From NCBI GenBank assembly GCA_037176885.1, contig JAWWNJ010000016.1, positions 2,463,185-2,527,184 of the forward strand: a DNA stretch of 64,000 nt. Reading direction: 5' to 3'. Positions 21,934 to 34,127 of this stretch are shown here, piece after piece (positions within the stretch are counted from its first letter, which is position 1; every line of letters begins with the position of its first letter). The notes under the pieces were generated by a model. It saw only the letters and a program-made list of their open reading frames with translations. It was not told the DNA's origin and made no database searches. This stretch comes from Favolaschia claudopus. Its lineage: Eukaryota > Basidiomycota > Agaricomycetes > Agaricales > Mycenaceae. A program made the translations under genes and the position numbers.

Positions 21934-22591
21934 AGCGGCTGCCTGGTGCGTGTCTCGGTCACCGATGTGTTGTGAATGGCCTGCTTACCTTCCAATCAGG
22001 CTCGTGATGCGATTTTGCTTGCCAATCTTCACTCACATTCACGGCCTTGGTCATATGTTCCGCTCTTTAATGCCTACCTATTCTACGCTTGCGTTATTCT
22101 CCCACATTTACTTCTCCCCTCTATTCTTCTCCCCCGCTGCTGGTCGCATACTTCCCACTTTCAGTTCTCCTCTTTCGTTACGCAATTCTTCCCCTCATGA
22201 TCACGATCCTTGACTCGCTTGCTCCTTTTACATAATTGCACTGTACCCACCTTCATATATTGTATCACACCCGTTCCCCGCGCTCGTTAATTACGCTACA
22301 TGATTTCCGTACAATTTCACAATATCATAGAATACTATCCGTTTGGTTTTCACTCGTTCAAGTCAAGCTTTCCAGGCTGAACTTGTCTTTCGCCCGCGTT
22401 GAGCACCGAGACTTACAACTTCGCTCGTGCACGGCTGCCGGGCGCCTACAGTGCATCTATTTTCAAAGGTAGTCTATTTTTCCTCTAACGATCTGATTCT
22501 GACGGATCGAGGCCCACCAAAACGAGCGTCTGTTGGGTTCGCACACAAAAGCAAGGTCCACACGAGGCCCGCAGTCACTCTCACTCGCTCA

Positions 22592-24014
22592 ATGTCTTCC
22601 ACCACCACCCAACCCCCCACTGAACACCTCATATCCCTCTCCGACCCGCCTCAGTGCGCGGTCCCAGCAATACTCGGCCCAGCTAACCAGGTCGCCTGTT
22701 TCTCTCTGTGCAACGAGAAGCTTCACGTCGACAGCCATGCCGCCATGCGATACTTTGTCCATCCACAGCCGAACGTCGACATCAGCGTTGGGTATAATCA
22801 ACTCAATAACAAACAGCGTACTTTCAAACGTGTTCGACGGCTGGATCACATCCTGGAGATGTGTTTGAAGTCGAAAAACAGCAAGGAGCTCTTGAATGTG
22901 GATGTTATTACCTGGCGCGGAATCGTCAAGAAGTGAGAGATACCTTCGCTCCGTTGTATGATTGATTCACTGAAACTTGATAGAATAATGCTCGGCGAAA
23001 AGATGGATCTAAACGTGTCGTTTCATAATGGGATCCTTTACATCGAGGAGCAAGGCCGGCGTGAAATGTACTGCGAGTGAGAGTCCATTCCACAAGCTCT
23101 TATTTGTTTCTCGATTGATTTTCAATCCCTCTAGTCCAAAAGGATACATGGGGTACGCTCACCTGTCAACTGATTGAATTCGACTTTTTTAATAGCTGAT
23201 CTAACTGGTGTTCTTCTGAGCAGATACAAATTCGAAACCTGTTGCTCTTCTTCCCAGCCATACGGTCCTCCGGGAGGAAAGGTCAATCTGCAGGATCAAT
23301 GGAATGCAGCAGTGGTTCGTACGCTCGGATCGCTGAAAGTCCTGTTGGTCGGTGAAGTTGACTGCGTCGATCGTGAGTCCCTATACTCGTATCGAGTTCC
23401 ATCCGCACGATAATAATCCCTTTAAGCCGACTATATCAAAAACCCTTCGCCCGAAAATTTCGTGGAACTAAAGTCAAAGTGTGTGACGCCAGGAGAGGAG
23501 TTGTGAGTCGCCCGTTTCTTTTGGCCCTCAACTCAGCGCAGACTCGAAAAATTTGACACACAGACATCGCCATGTCGATTTCATGAAATGGGAGATCCAA
23601 TCCCTTCTCATCGGAAGCTCCAGAATATTTGCCGGATTTCGGGACTCAGCGGGAATCGTACGGGAAGTCGAGACCCTTGCAGTTCGACAAGATCTCGAGA
23701 TAAGACAACCAAAAATTGACTGGGGTGTACGTCTCCTTCACGCGCTGTTCGGATATTGCGCACCGGAATCGACTAGGAATGGGGTACTGAAAGTTTGGCG
23801 GGTTCAACTTCGGAAAGGACTGGAACTTGATCGGACGGCGGATATTCGGGAGTTGGGCGTAGCGGAGGTGAAGATGTTGAATCAGCGCGATGGTCTGCGG
23901 AATGGGATTCTCCCGGTGTTTTATATCAACGGCTTGAAGGAGAAGTTGCGGAAGGAGGGCCTAGACGCGTTGCGCCTGGCCACCAGGCGTCGAGCAGTAG
24001 TTCATGGTGGCTGA
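22592..24014 (+). CDS. rai1: Rai1/DXO-family RNA 5'-end decapping enzyme
   Basis: Six exons (22592-22932, 22984-23076, 23135-23152, 23224-23372, 23427-23502, 23564-24014) joined in frame give 375 residues, close to yeast Rai1 (387). The third exon is only 18 nt. Family hallmarks in order: WRGIVKK, GYKFET (shaped across the exon 3/4 junction), QWNAAVVRTLGSLKVLLVGE with VDCVD (motif with metal-binding Glu and Asp), NFVELKSK (Glu-Leu-Lys motif), FMKWEIQSLLIGSSRIFAGF then RDSAGIV. Rai1 hydrolyses incompletely capped or NAD-capped RNA 5' ends and partners the nuclear exonuclease Rat1. All metal-site motifs are present, so it looks active. The last 54 coding bases, with the stop, are duplicated at 36041-36094. 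Confidence 0.9.
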
Positions 24015-24147
24015 GACCATTTGACTGCGACAATTTGTGCTGCGAATGAAACCGATTCGAACTATGGGATTCCGATCCAGATTGAAGCGAGACATGACTG
24101 CAAGTTAGTTCAAGTGTTGCTGGCACAGATTGGGCACAGAGGGTTAT

Positions 24148-25139
24148 TCATGATTGCCACGACGCATCGTCATCTCTAATCATGTACCGTGAACCTGAAC
24201 AACCGTTTGAAAAATTTGAATGAACAGTGTAGCAACACAACGCACGCTCAACTTTCCCTGCCCGCTTCGCATCTATGAATCGTTCCACGAGCCACCAGTA
24301 GTCATTACCCCTCGTAACACCGCGCAGCCAATCCGTGATGTATCGGGTTTGACGAACAGCGACGAATCGATCGTCAGCTGTAGATGGGAGATGCTTTGCC
24401 GGGCCAACCTCGAAGAACACAATGCACCGGAGATTGGTATGTTTATGAATCTGCTCGTGCACAGCGGCCGCATCACGGATGGCATTGAATGAGACGTGGG
24501 TCAAGTTTGGAGCTGCGCCAAGCCCTACGAGGGCATCAGGAAAACTACGGAAATCACAACAAAGCAATTCGAGGTGCGTAAGGCGGCGGAAAAGGTGGGA
24601 CGTGAAGTCGATACTGCTGCCGGATGGGTAGAGAGACTGCACGTGGATAGCTAGATGAGACAGGTTCTGAAGCCCATTGATGGCAGGCAGAATCATGAGA
24701 TCAGGATTGCCGAGGATAAAGAGGTCGGTAACATGCGCGCAAAGCGCGAGAGCCACCAGCAAATCATTGGAATTCCGAGCGCTGAGTTCCCACAAGATGT
24801 GACGCACAAACAGGCCGACGCTAGATGGCGGACGGGTTCTCAACTTCTGCAGCAGAGTGTGGTTGGGCAGGTATGCGTAGTCCTCGTACTCGTCTACCAG
24901 CTCAGGATCGATGACGACACGATAGAGAATAGGTTCTAGCCTAGGGAGTTTCTGTGAGTATTCACAGTCAATTTTTGCCTCTTGGATACCACACACCAAA
25001 TCTTTACGCGCCACGAGGTAAGCATGAGTGTCGGGATGCGCTGGAAGGACGAGTGCGCAGCCTGTTCGAATATCTTACGCTCCAACTCCGGCGGAAGGCG
25101 GGGCAGAATGAAAGACTCGTGGACGATTGCGGTCATCAT
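24148..25139 (-). CDS. F-box-like protein, paralogue 1 (block A)
   Basis: Exons 25139-24997 and 24940-24148 with a 56-bp intron (GTGTGTGG...CCCTAG) give 311 residues. The splice recreates the family join MLTSWRVKIW|LEPILYRVV; without it the two halves seem to lie in different frames. The N-terminal LPRLPPELERKIFEQAA is a degenerate F-box helix as seen in a large mushroom family, followed by LRR-like segments (NLSHLAIHVQSLY, RLTHLELLCCDF, APNLTHVSFNAI) and a C-terminal DYWWLVERFIDAKRAGKVE. F-box proteins dock substrates to SCF ubiquitin ligases; whether this divergent form binds Skp1 is unknown. It converges on rai1 (stop to stop about 130 bp). A paralogue lies at 36234-37207. Confidence 0.75.
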
Positions 25140-25636
25140 TTAACTACCTATGGGGTAGCGTAGACCGTAAGTATGTCGACAAGGGTGGCACGACGGTGGT
25201 CGGTGGGAGCTTGGGGAGAGCAAGATGAGTCGCTGACGGATCACACTCTCACGAAATTTGATGTGGTGATGGCCGACCTCGATCCGAGTCACAAATCGGA
25301 AGTGTTCCAGTAAATTCAACAAGACTCGGATAGACAAAAAAATTCGAGATTTCGGTAACCCCTCCAAATTATCCTTCCGTCCCCATATATTTTGATACTA
25401 CTGCGACTTACGGTGGAATCGGAATTCGTAGTAAGTAGATGGGCGTAAACTTGGAAGTTCGCATACCCATTGAAGACATATAAGTATACCTAATTCGAAT
25501 ACACAGGAAAAGAAAGGAAGCAAAACAGACCCAATGTAGGAGACAGGCACGGTGGTGCATGCCCACTGACACTGAGTTTGCATAATTTGAATCATTCACG
25601 AAATACATAAGTAACTGCTTCTGAATTTTCGTTATA

Positions 25637-27769
25637 CTACTCTGGCCCGACCGCAAAAATCCCCAACGTGATGACGGAGATAACGGCTGACAAGACGAAG
25701 CCACCGATCCATACCCCTCCGGCTACACTCCTTAGATCTGGCGTTCCTTTGAACGCCGGTGTCCACCCGGTCGTTCCAAATTGAAACGAATCCGTGTCAC
25801 ACCAGCAATTTTCAAAATAACCAATCTCTTCGAGAATGGTAGATGCAATAAGCCATCCGGTGTTGAGAACGACGAATGTGTTCCCGAGGATGCGTGTGAT
25901 CACAGCCGAGGCGCCCAGAAGACCTGCCTTGCGACCTGGCTGTTTTTCCAAGCGCTGCATCATTGAGTGCGAACAGAAGCTGGAAAAAACGAGGAGAAGC
26001 CAAGAGACAGTAGCTGCTATGCCGTAGATGATATAGCTGCCCGATCGACATCCAACCCCCACCGTCGGGGTGTTGTACGCAACGAATATGGCTGCTCCAG
26101 TGCTACCCCACTGAAGAGTGATAGCAATTGCTGCGGCAAAGATCATTCGTTTGAACACGAGGCAAGAAATGTCGGACCAAGAGATATATGCAGCTAGATC
26201 TTGACAAGCGGGTTGAAAGTCACAAATTTCAGCAGCCTCGAGCTCAGTCGTAGGAATGGAGTCCCCTCGGCGGAACTTACGAATCGATGTCGCCAGTGCG
26301 TGCTCGATGTGTCGAGTGAGCGCCAACCAGGTCAAGGTTCGCGTATAATTGAAAACGGGACCTTCGTGAATCTCCTCTCCCCTGACGTCAAATCCCCAGG
26401 ATTTAACTGGAGGAAGAGGACAGTCGATGTCCAGCTTTCGCAGGAGAACACTTTCGTCATCTCCGCTGCCAACGGTGCTGGAGGGGGGACAGGATCGTCG
26501 CACAGGAGTCAGCAGAATGTGACCTGAGCCATGTAACGGTGCATTTAGAAGCACGTCTGTTGGCTGATTTGGGTTGAGGGTAGATGTGGATGGTAGCGTG
26601 CTCGAGATTTTGGGCAGAGGCTCGTATAAGTCTCCGGTGGGACGCAACGCCGTTTGAAAAGGTGAACAATTATTGCCCAGTGATCTATTGGGACCACGCT
26701 CCAGAGCTTCGCGAATGGTGCCACTCTTATCTTGGGACCCGACTCGAATATATCTAAAGTAGACAACTGTGAGACAAGAAATCTCAGATGGACGGCGAAA
26801 GGGAACATACCCGAAAACAATTGTGAACCTGCAATTGAATGTTGAGTGCCATGGCCTGTACACCATCAATGAGAGAGAGAGAAATGCTCACATCCAAGTC
26901 CATGCGGTGCTAGATGCAAAATGCACTGCGACGGTGGTGCTACCAAGGGAATCATGTACAGCCGTCACGAATGAAAACAGATAAGCGATAAAGGCTAAGA
27001 AAACTGCAGCAATGTCAGTGCTCTAATTGGCCGCAAGGAAATATTGGGACATACCTTGAGCCGCAAATGAATATGTGAAATCACGACGCGTATTTTTTAA
27101 ATCCTTTTCTGCACCTTTCCAAAAGTTTTCCGCGTCGGAATTATTCAATAGTAGCAGAGTAGAAAGTTCGCTATGCCGCTGATTCGCTCGGAGAGGGCAC
27201 TGTTGAGCTTCCTTCAAAATGAAAGCAATTGCATCGAGTCTTTTGGCCAGATAGATATATTCTCCACCGAGGCCACGGAGTTCAGCCTTCAGAGTTTTGA
27301 ATTTCTTGTCGATGTATACGCGATTCGAGGCAGTGAGTGCCAGGGAATAGACCGCGAGCGCAGGACTTCCTATGCAAGTACAAGCACTGAGAAGATTTCT
27401 CCATCGGCCTACCGCTTGTAACGGCAACTGCGCGACGAGAGCGAGCCAAGGAAGGAGCCATGTCATGAGCGGTATCGCAGATTCTGTGAAGTCGAAATCC
27501 TGTGACCATATTGACCATGAACAATGACATCTTCTCCGGTTGTGAGAATGAAACCATACCTGACGAATTATATCCATTCCGCATTTTTCCTGGCAAGCGG
27601 CATATGTTATACCCCACACATTGGGGTCTAAAGTGACGTTGGTGATATTTGGCTGGCACAGCACACTCTGCCCGTGCATATCCACAAGCCCAGGGGAGCT
27701 GCAGTCAAAACGGTTGGCACAGGCCTGCTGCCAGTCCGGGACGAGTTCTGTGCTCAGGGTTGCGCCCAT
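25637..27769 (-). CDS. Multi-pass membrane protein of unknown function
   Basis: ATG 27769 opens a Cys-containing luminal/extracellular segment (CANRFDCSSPGLV, CQPNITNV, CQEKCGMDII), then a GTATGG...CACAG intron. Next come hydrophobic segments (LMTWLLPWLALVAQL, SPALAVYSLALTA, FLAFIAYLFSFVTAV) with a soluble coiled region between (YIDKKFKTLKAELRGLGG...), and after further short introns a C-terminal set of about four membrane spans (FAAAIAITLQWGSTGAAIFV, SYIIYGIAATVSWLLLVF, ILGNTFVVLNTGWLIAST, GGFVLSAVISVITLGIFAVG). About seven spans in total. The GTTGWTPAFKGTPDLR...GG motif before the last span is a signature of a mushroom-expanded membrane family I recognise only as hypothetical. Exon edges in the middle are approximate. 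It is absent from the second segmental copy. Confidence 0.7.
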
Positions 27770-28149
27770 ATGGTGAGAGGATGAGGAAAAGCTTTTGTGG
27801 AAAAAAAAAGAAATCCACGTCCCCTTTTATTTCGTTGCTTACTAGGGGTGCATGTACACTGTTCAGTGATCACGCCACGTAGCGATACGCTGAAATTAAG
27901 CTTGCAGTCAACATCAAGTGCTGCTGGCAACTCGCCCACAACCATGGGTGCGATAAGCGGGAGAAGGATTGAAATATGAAGGGATTACGAGTCAAGAAAT
28001 ACGGGAACTGCTGTCTTTGCTGTCGAGCAGGATCCAAGTTGACTGTTCGCTCTGCGATGAACATTCCGGGTAGCGCTTATCGTGAAAGTAATCAAGCGCC
28101 TATCGTGAAAGTAATTTTCAGCATACCAAAGAGTTCACGTTCTCCGAGC

Positions 28150-28790
28150 AGGATCGAACGATAACCGTTGGAGGCCGCGGTTATAGACGATATTCATCGC
28201 GAGGGGCGCGGAACTGTGTCTATTAAACTAGTTGTTGATCACTGGAACGAACGTACTGCCCTCTAAATACACTGTCAATAATGACCTGTTCGGCGTTATC
28301 CTTTTTAAATTCGGCTTCTAGGCGGACAATTGACTTGAAAAACGGGGCATGAGACGATAAAAGAAGCAAGAAAACAAGGCGATGTGGATGAGTGTCCGAA
28401 TGGCTGTTAAGAGCTGTGAGTTTTTGAAAAGGGTCTCGGCGGAAAAGCGTAAAGTGGCGCCGCCAGCGATTGATCCACCTGTTGGGATACGCAGTTTGTT
28501 GGACGAAGCTAGCCGCTTGAAACTTCAAGGCATTGAGCGAAGATTGGGGACAAATCGAGATCAAAACGGCGGCGCCAAGGTGTGTTGATTGAATACAAGT
28601 CGGCAGAGGCCGCTCGAAACAGAATGGAATCAGGCCAATTAAGTTGTGGGTGGGATTAAAAAGGTATTTCCACATCAACAAGTCAGAGATTGAATACGGA
28701 CAGGAAAATTGATGAAATACCGGACGAAGGTGAGCTACGCTATACATACAACCCACTGAATTGCACGCAGCTCATCGCACCGGTCACAGC
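28150..28790. other. Spacer, no supported gene
   Basis: Open frames on the minus strand here (28223-28756) have no recognisable features. The stretch separates the membrane-protein gene from repeat block B. Confidence 0.4.
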
Positions 28791-28799
28791 ACGCTGTTA

Positions 28800-31300
28800 G
28801 ACGCAGTACTGGAGGAACGAGGAAAAAAATTGCTTTGACGCCGACACGGCGCTAATTGGGACATATCCCCATTTGGGCACACACGAGCGGACCACGGCGG
28901 CGGCGGCGGCCAGTGCACGAAAGGATGCAGAGAGCCGACGATGGAGTATGAGCAGCATGTGGGGTAGGCGCATACACACCGTCGATGGTAAGTGACATCG
29001 TTGAGAGGGCATCGAGCAAGTTGGTCGGGAGTGCAGAGTAAGCGAGGCGGAAACATCCTCGACGAGTACGCTAATAACCGCATCCACGAGGCCGAACGCG
29101 GAGTCTGAGAATCACAAGAGCTTCGAGAACCCCCACCACCAACCGAGAAGGACGTCCCTCAGCCGATAAGGAGTAATTTGATTGGGAGTGCGGAGCGCTG
29201 CCAGCGGAAGCCGGGAAGCGTCGTCTGGAGTCAGGGGTCCGGAGCGGAGCGCGACTACGAGGAGAATACGCGCCAACACGAGGAGAGAGCGCAAGGAGAG
29301 AGACAGGGCGGGGAGGGGAGCCGCTGCGGATTGTGACTTGCGAAAGGCAAGCGCGCTAACCCTGCACGCAGGCAGCCCAGGGCGTCGGCGCCAACGCGCG
29401 ACGATGAGCAGCCGTACCGCAGACGAGCGGGAAGTGCGGCCGGGTCGAGAAGATGAGTCAGGAGCGGCAGGTCCCGCTGCCGAGCGTTGAGCCATAGTCG
29501 ATCGACTGAGCAGATGACGAGCGACATGAGCAGCAGGGGCGGTATGCGAATCGAAGGCGGCGGCTAGAAGCGAGAGTGCTGAGATACTGGACAGCGAATC
29601 CCGCCAAGAGTACGTACCGATCCTGCTGGGCGATGACGACAAAAGACGCGGCGGAATCTATGCCAAAATTCCACAATGATACGATACGATTCCTAACCCT
29701 GCAGCGACGAGGTGCAGAGAATGCGCTCCTCGCCGCGTCGCACGAGGCAGACTCTCAATCGACACACTCTCTCGAATATCCGCCGACCGGGGGCGGGAAC
29801 GAATACGGGGCAGAAGCGCTGGCGCATGCAGAGAATAAGTCGCCGTGCACAATGCGACATTCGGCCTCCGTCTCAATCCGATGGAGCGTGAACGCGGAGG
29901 GCGGCGAAAAAGGACTCGCCTCGTCCGCAAGTGCTCCTCACTAGGCGTTCATGATTCATCGCGACAAAACGCGGCGGGAGATGCGTGATGGGGATGCGCA
30001 TTCTGAGCACGGTGAGGTCGGAATGAGGACTGGCCGGTGACAGGGCTGGCGGCGAACGTGAATAGACAGGAGTGTCAGGCGAAACGAAGCCCCCCACTGA
30101 AGTCGCGCAAGCAATACTGCGCCGCCGAGAAAAGGCGGGGACGGGTTGGGGTCGGGGAATTGGCACCAAACAGAATCGCCTGTTGTTGCCGTGCTAAACG
30201 AAGCCATCCAACGCGCACGCCACCCGTCCTACGCCTTCCTAAACTGCAGTCGGCACGGTGCTCTGGGGTCTACAAAGCAGTGGTCAGAGAAGCAGAGGGC
30301 GCGTGAGGAGGACGCACCGATAGCTCGCTAGGGTGTCCTCGAATTCGTCCATAGAATTGGGGAGCGATGATGCTCACGACGCGGAGCGCAGTAGGAGAGA
30401 GTCGGAGTGCGGCGGCTTCAGCATGCTGGAAGACAAAGAGAATGGGCATTGAGCATGGATTGGAAGCGAAGACGAGAATCGATTGTCGGCGGAGGGACTG
30501 GATTAAGATTCAAAGGGGAATCCAGAGTTAAATAGGCTATACCTAGGATTTATCATTAGTAGCGGGGGGATGAGGAGAAGTGACGACGCACCGATAGCCT
30601 AGCGTCTCTCCTCCAAAACGGACCCAAAGCAACCACCACCAATACGTGCGGCACTTGAATATCGTTAGCATCTTCAAGGAAAAGATAAGAAGTAGTGATA
30701 ATAGCGGAAGGGGGGACGATTGGAAAGGCAATGCCTAAGCAAGAACGGGATGTGGAAAATGACTGAACGTCGTAGTCGACGGAAGAGAAGAGGATATGCA
30801 GAGAAAGGGGGGTATACTACTCACCACGATGCCTAACTCCACCCTTATCCGTTGGTAGATTTTAGACGCCAGAGTCGAGGTGAAATGATAACTTCACGAC
30901 GAGCTGGAATTTGACACCCGTGGGCTTGCATGGAGCGAGATAAGCTGGTCAAAACGAAGGTAAAGACCGGACTACGCTAGAATTGCGGGTCTTGAACCCA
31001 AACCTGCCACGAGCAACGAGAAACATCGGGAGGACACGACGCTGGCGGTGGGAAACGACAAGCCGGTTCTTACGTCACACCGTTCGTAGGGTTAGGGTTT
31101 CGTCCCATCCTCTCGTCCTCCACGCTCCAAAATCCTCCTCCGGCTGCAGCTGCGCGCAGACTCACAGACCTCGCGCGAAGGGCTTTGTTTTGGCTCAGGG
31201 CCACTTCTCTCCACTTCTCTTACCGATTCTATCGCGACAACGGCGAAATCACCGTGAGCTGCCATGGTAGTCAGAAAATCGCCCCATACTAAAAATTGCT
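28800..31300. repeat. Segmental block B, copy 1 (GC-rich dispersed repeat)
   Basis: Matches 37450-40030 in the same direction. Landmarks are ATATCCCCATTTGGG (28863 and 37495), GCCAGTGCACGAA-like text, an internal module repeated twice (near 28970 and 29130: CACCGTC/CACCAACCGA, GACATCGT/GACGTCC, GGTCGGGAGTG), TGAATATCGTTAGCATCT, and CGAGCAACGAGAAACAT plus CGTAGGGTTAGGG near the right end. A third shorter copy is at 61.6-62.3 kb. Long frames on both strands reflect GC content and none is supported. Confidence 0.6.
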
Positions 31301-31689
31301 CAGCTCGAGACCTCCTGCTCTCATTCTGGACTACCCTTTCCTAATCCACACCACAGGCTTCAGTCCCCAGCCTCCTCAAAACCCGTCGCCGTCTGGCTAT
31401 CCACTGGCACAATTTCCTTCACGTCTTCGTTATCGACCGTGACGTACATCTCGGCGCCCTCTACAGCTTCAACACGAGGATAGTTTTTACTTGACATCCT
31501 TGATAGATGTCTCAAGATCCAGCTTCGCTGTCTTGCGATGAATGACCGCAGTGACTCATGCAGTCGTTTCGAGTCTACTGTTTCAAGGCCAAAAGAAATC
31601 CGTCCATCCACCCCAGCAGCCGGTACGCGATACATGTGCTCTGCTTTATTGTTCACGACGCTCATTGATGTTCACAGTTTACCGACCAG

Positions 31690-32400
31690 CCGGGGCCGTC
31701 CCGCATGGCGTTATCGGCCGTCTTGTAGATTTAATCCTCAACGTAGGATGCTTTGCGCTGCCTTCCGATTGTGGTCGATCTCATTTGTTTCTTGGTGTCG
31801 TTAGACGGACATTTCTGCACCACCAACAGCGTCCACGCCACAACACTGCTAGTTTGACATCGGCGACATCGATGACCAGGAGCAGCTTTTCATGATGAAG
31901 GCAAACTAAATTGCAAGTTCGCTATGGGTGAACGCAGGTGCGCGATATATCTACTCTACTCACTTGACTGCGACACTCATTCACTTTGGCTAGCAGATGG
32001 AGGCAGTCCCGCACTCTAGATTCAATCACAAATTTCCAACGTTTTTCCAGAGCTCTGCGATGCTTCCGATCGTCCTCGATCTCTGCGTTTCCGGTGTCGT
32101 ACACCAACACTCTCGACGAACGTAGTCAGCCACCGAAGGCTCTACCCTTTGAATCAGGCAAGACAGGCCCCCTCCTTCAATTCAAATCCGCTGTGCATGA
32201 CCGAAATCAGCCCCAGTACGCCGGTGCGTAATGCATCTTCTCTACTTTCCTGAATACGACGCTCACTCGCCTTCGCTAGCCAGTGAAGACCGTCCCCCAT
32301 TGCGTTATATCTTATCGACCCGCGAGATTTAATCCTTATCGTCTACTAGAGTTTTCTACCGCTCTGTGATACGTTTCGATCATCGCCGATCTCAATTTCC
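31690..32400 (-). repeat. Tandem about-300-bp units inside block C
   Basis: Three units are marked by related text at about 31758 (CCTTCCGATTGTGGTCGATC), 32052 (GCTTCCGATCGTCCTCGATC) and 32360 (CGTTTCGATCATCGCCGATC). On the minus strand two of them read VYDTGNAEIEDDRKHRRALE and VLAYDTG..., which suggests duplicated exons of a decayed gene. Two comparable units lie in the inverted copy (42978 and 43270). Confidence 0.5.
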
Positions 32401-33112
32401 CGGTATCGTATGCGAGCACGGTCGACGGGCGTGACAAGGGGCTCGTCCTTGTACTCCCCCAAGGGCAATCGATCCCTCCGGGTGGAGACGTACACGAGAA
32501 ACGCAGTGTGTGCGGGGGTCGGAGGGGAGGAGAGTAAGAGGATGAATGGTATAGAAGAAGGAAGGACGATGCAGGGAGGGAGGGCGGGGTGTACTGGATA
32601 CGACGGTCGGAAAATATCACATCTCCCGCTTCTGTTTCTGTAAGGCTCCCTCTCGTTTGTCTCGAGCTGTAAACCCGCCGTCTTATGTCCAGGACAAGTA
32701 GCCTCCTCTTCTTACCCGCGGCCGCATTTTCTGTCGATACTTGATACCCGTGTCACTGACATTCGGATCGATTTCTGAAAGAGCAAAGGAAATTATCATC
32801 CCGAAGTCCAACCCCGAGAAATAACCTCTCGTCGACATGGGAGGTGGGAGGAAGACTGATTTAATAACACGTTTGTGATCGCAGCTATTGTTGACCCTGG
32901 ATCTCCACAAGCTCTCGAATGACCTATTCTTGCAATGATCCCGTTCCAAAACTCTGGACACCCAACAACATCGCAAACCGGAGTGCTTCATGTAAAATTC
33001 AGTCCATGTTCCCAGTGAACAGTAAGTATCCAAGATTCCAAAACGAACATTTGCGCAACCTCAAAAGCTCCGAGCACCAATGACCGTCAATCAACGAATA
33101 TCAGAACTAAAT

Positions 33113-33430
33113 CTAATAAGAAGATTCTGGAAAGAGATCAAATGGTACGCTGAGCGACCCTGCATTGATTAGGTTCCTCGGCACCCAATTCCGACTGAGC
33201 AGTCCAAAACCGGCACCAGTCTGATGATTCGTGTAAACAGTAAAATTGTCCCAGGCGTTGAATAAGCAATAGCCTGCCCAGTGCCTTCCCCCTTGATTTC
33301 TTTCCTTCTTTCCTCTGTTCTCCCAAGCAACATCCACAACAAAATCCCAAGGTGGGCTACGACTCATTTCTCCAAGTCCTTTTCGGTCTTTTTGATGTCG
33401 CCGCTCACAATCAGACAACCTCTCCCTAGA
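33113..33430 (-). pseudogene. Decayed coding-like segment next to the three-exon gene
   Basis: The minus strand keeps an open frame with CLFNAWDNFTVYTNHQTGAG and SRNWVPRNLINAGSLSVP. The inverted copy (41930-42070, plus) has the same DNA but broken frames. No family is recognised. A divergent arrangement with the gene at 33443 may indicate a shared promoter region. Confidence 0.3.
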
Positions 33431-33442
33431 TTCTGGAAAACA

Positions 33443-34127
33443 ATGCCACGAAACCACAAAACCTACGTCTTCCTCCAGCCCCTCACCCCAGCCCACGAGG
33501 TCCACAATTCCTCTGTGCGTCCGTCTTTCTTTTCGCCTTTCAGGCTACAAAGATATTAACTCGGCCTGTTGCATTTTCGCTACATATCTAGGAACTACCG
33601 GTCATAACCGAAGAGAGCTTCATGGAGCCGCTCACACCTGAGGACTTCAACAACGAAGAAATGGGATCGAATGAGGCTGGAGATGGAGTGGAATCGCAGA
33701 GCGAAGAGGAGGAGGTGCGTCGTGAATAATTCCCCTTGTCATGACACGTCGACTGATTTTTTCCCTCTTTTTCAAGCCTGAGGCCGAGGTTGAGAAGACG
33801 CCCACCGCCTTCGATGCAGCTCATGGACTCGGTGTGGACTGTATGCCCAGCTCCCACACCTTCACGGGGAACAAGCAGCTACAGCAGGATGTGAAGTCAA
33901 TCGATGGCGCCGTCTGCCCCAACGAAAATGACAATCACAATGACGGACACGAAGATATCGCCCAGGCCACCGCCGCCCTCGATCACACAGAGCTGAACTC
34001 GCTCTTCGTCGTCACGGAGGCGCTCGACAAGATCAGCGCTGAAATCCACGAGCTTCGGAAGGAAGTCGTCGAGATAGCAAAGTCGATCCAATTCAAAATC
34101 GACTGTGATTCCAAGAAATGCGACTAG
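33443..34127 (+). CDS. Small acidic three-exon protein with C-terminal helix, paralogue 1
   Basis: Exons 33443-33514, 33592-33714 and 33777-34127, all phase 0, encode 181 residues. The introns (77 and 62 bp) have GTGCGT donors. Exon 1 gives MPRNHKTYVFLQPLTPAHEV; exon 2 is acidic (FMEPLTPEDFNNEE, ESQSEEEE); exon 3 contains KTPTAFDAAHGLGVDCMPSS, a HNDGHEDIAQATAAL stretch and a heptad-like helix (LDKISAEIHELRKEVVEIAK) ending KIDCDSKKCD. No known domain is recognised. The inverted paralogue at 41139-41792 has the same three exons and phases, with many changes that leave the frame intact, which argues that the gene is or was under selection. Confidence 0.65.

Noticed and set aside
24940..25020. 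Apparent frameshift near the start of both F-box paralogues
   Set aside because: A 54-56-bp intron beginning GTGTGTGG, at the same site in both copies, restores one frame and the family sequence.
28223..28756. 177-codon minus-strand frame
   Set aside because: The start is not a firm ATG context, there is no recognisable domain, and the residue pattern looks random.
29100..30330. Several frames over 90 codons on both strands
   Set aside because: GC-rich repeat block without stops by composition. No motifs, introns or conservation of frame between the B copies.
31088..31104. Interstitial telomere-like GTAGGGTTAGGG (also near 39815)
   Set aside because: Only about two repeat units, and it is part of the duplicated block B text, so there is no case for a healed end or fusion.
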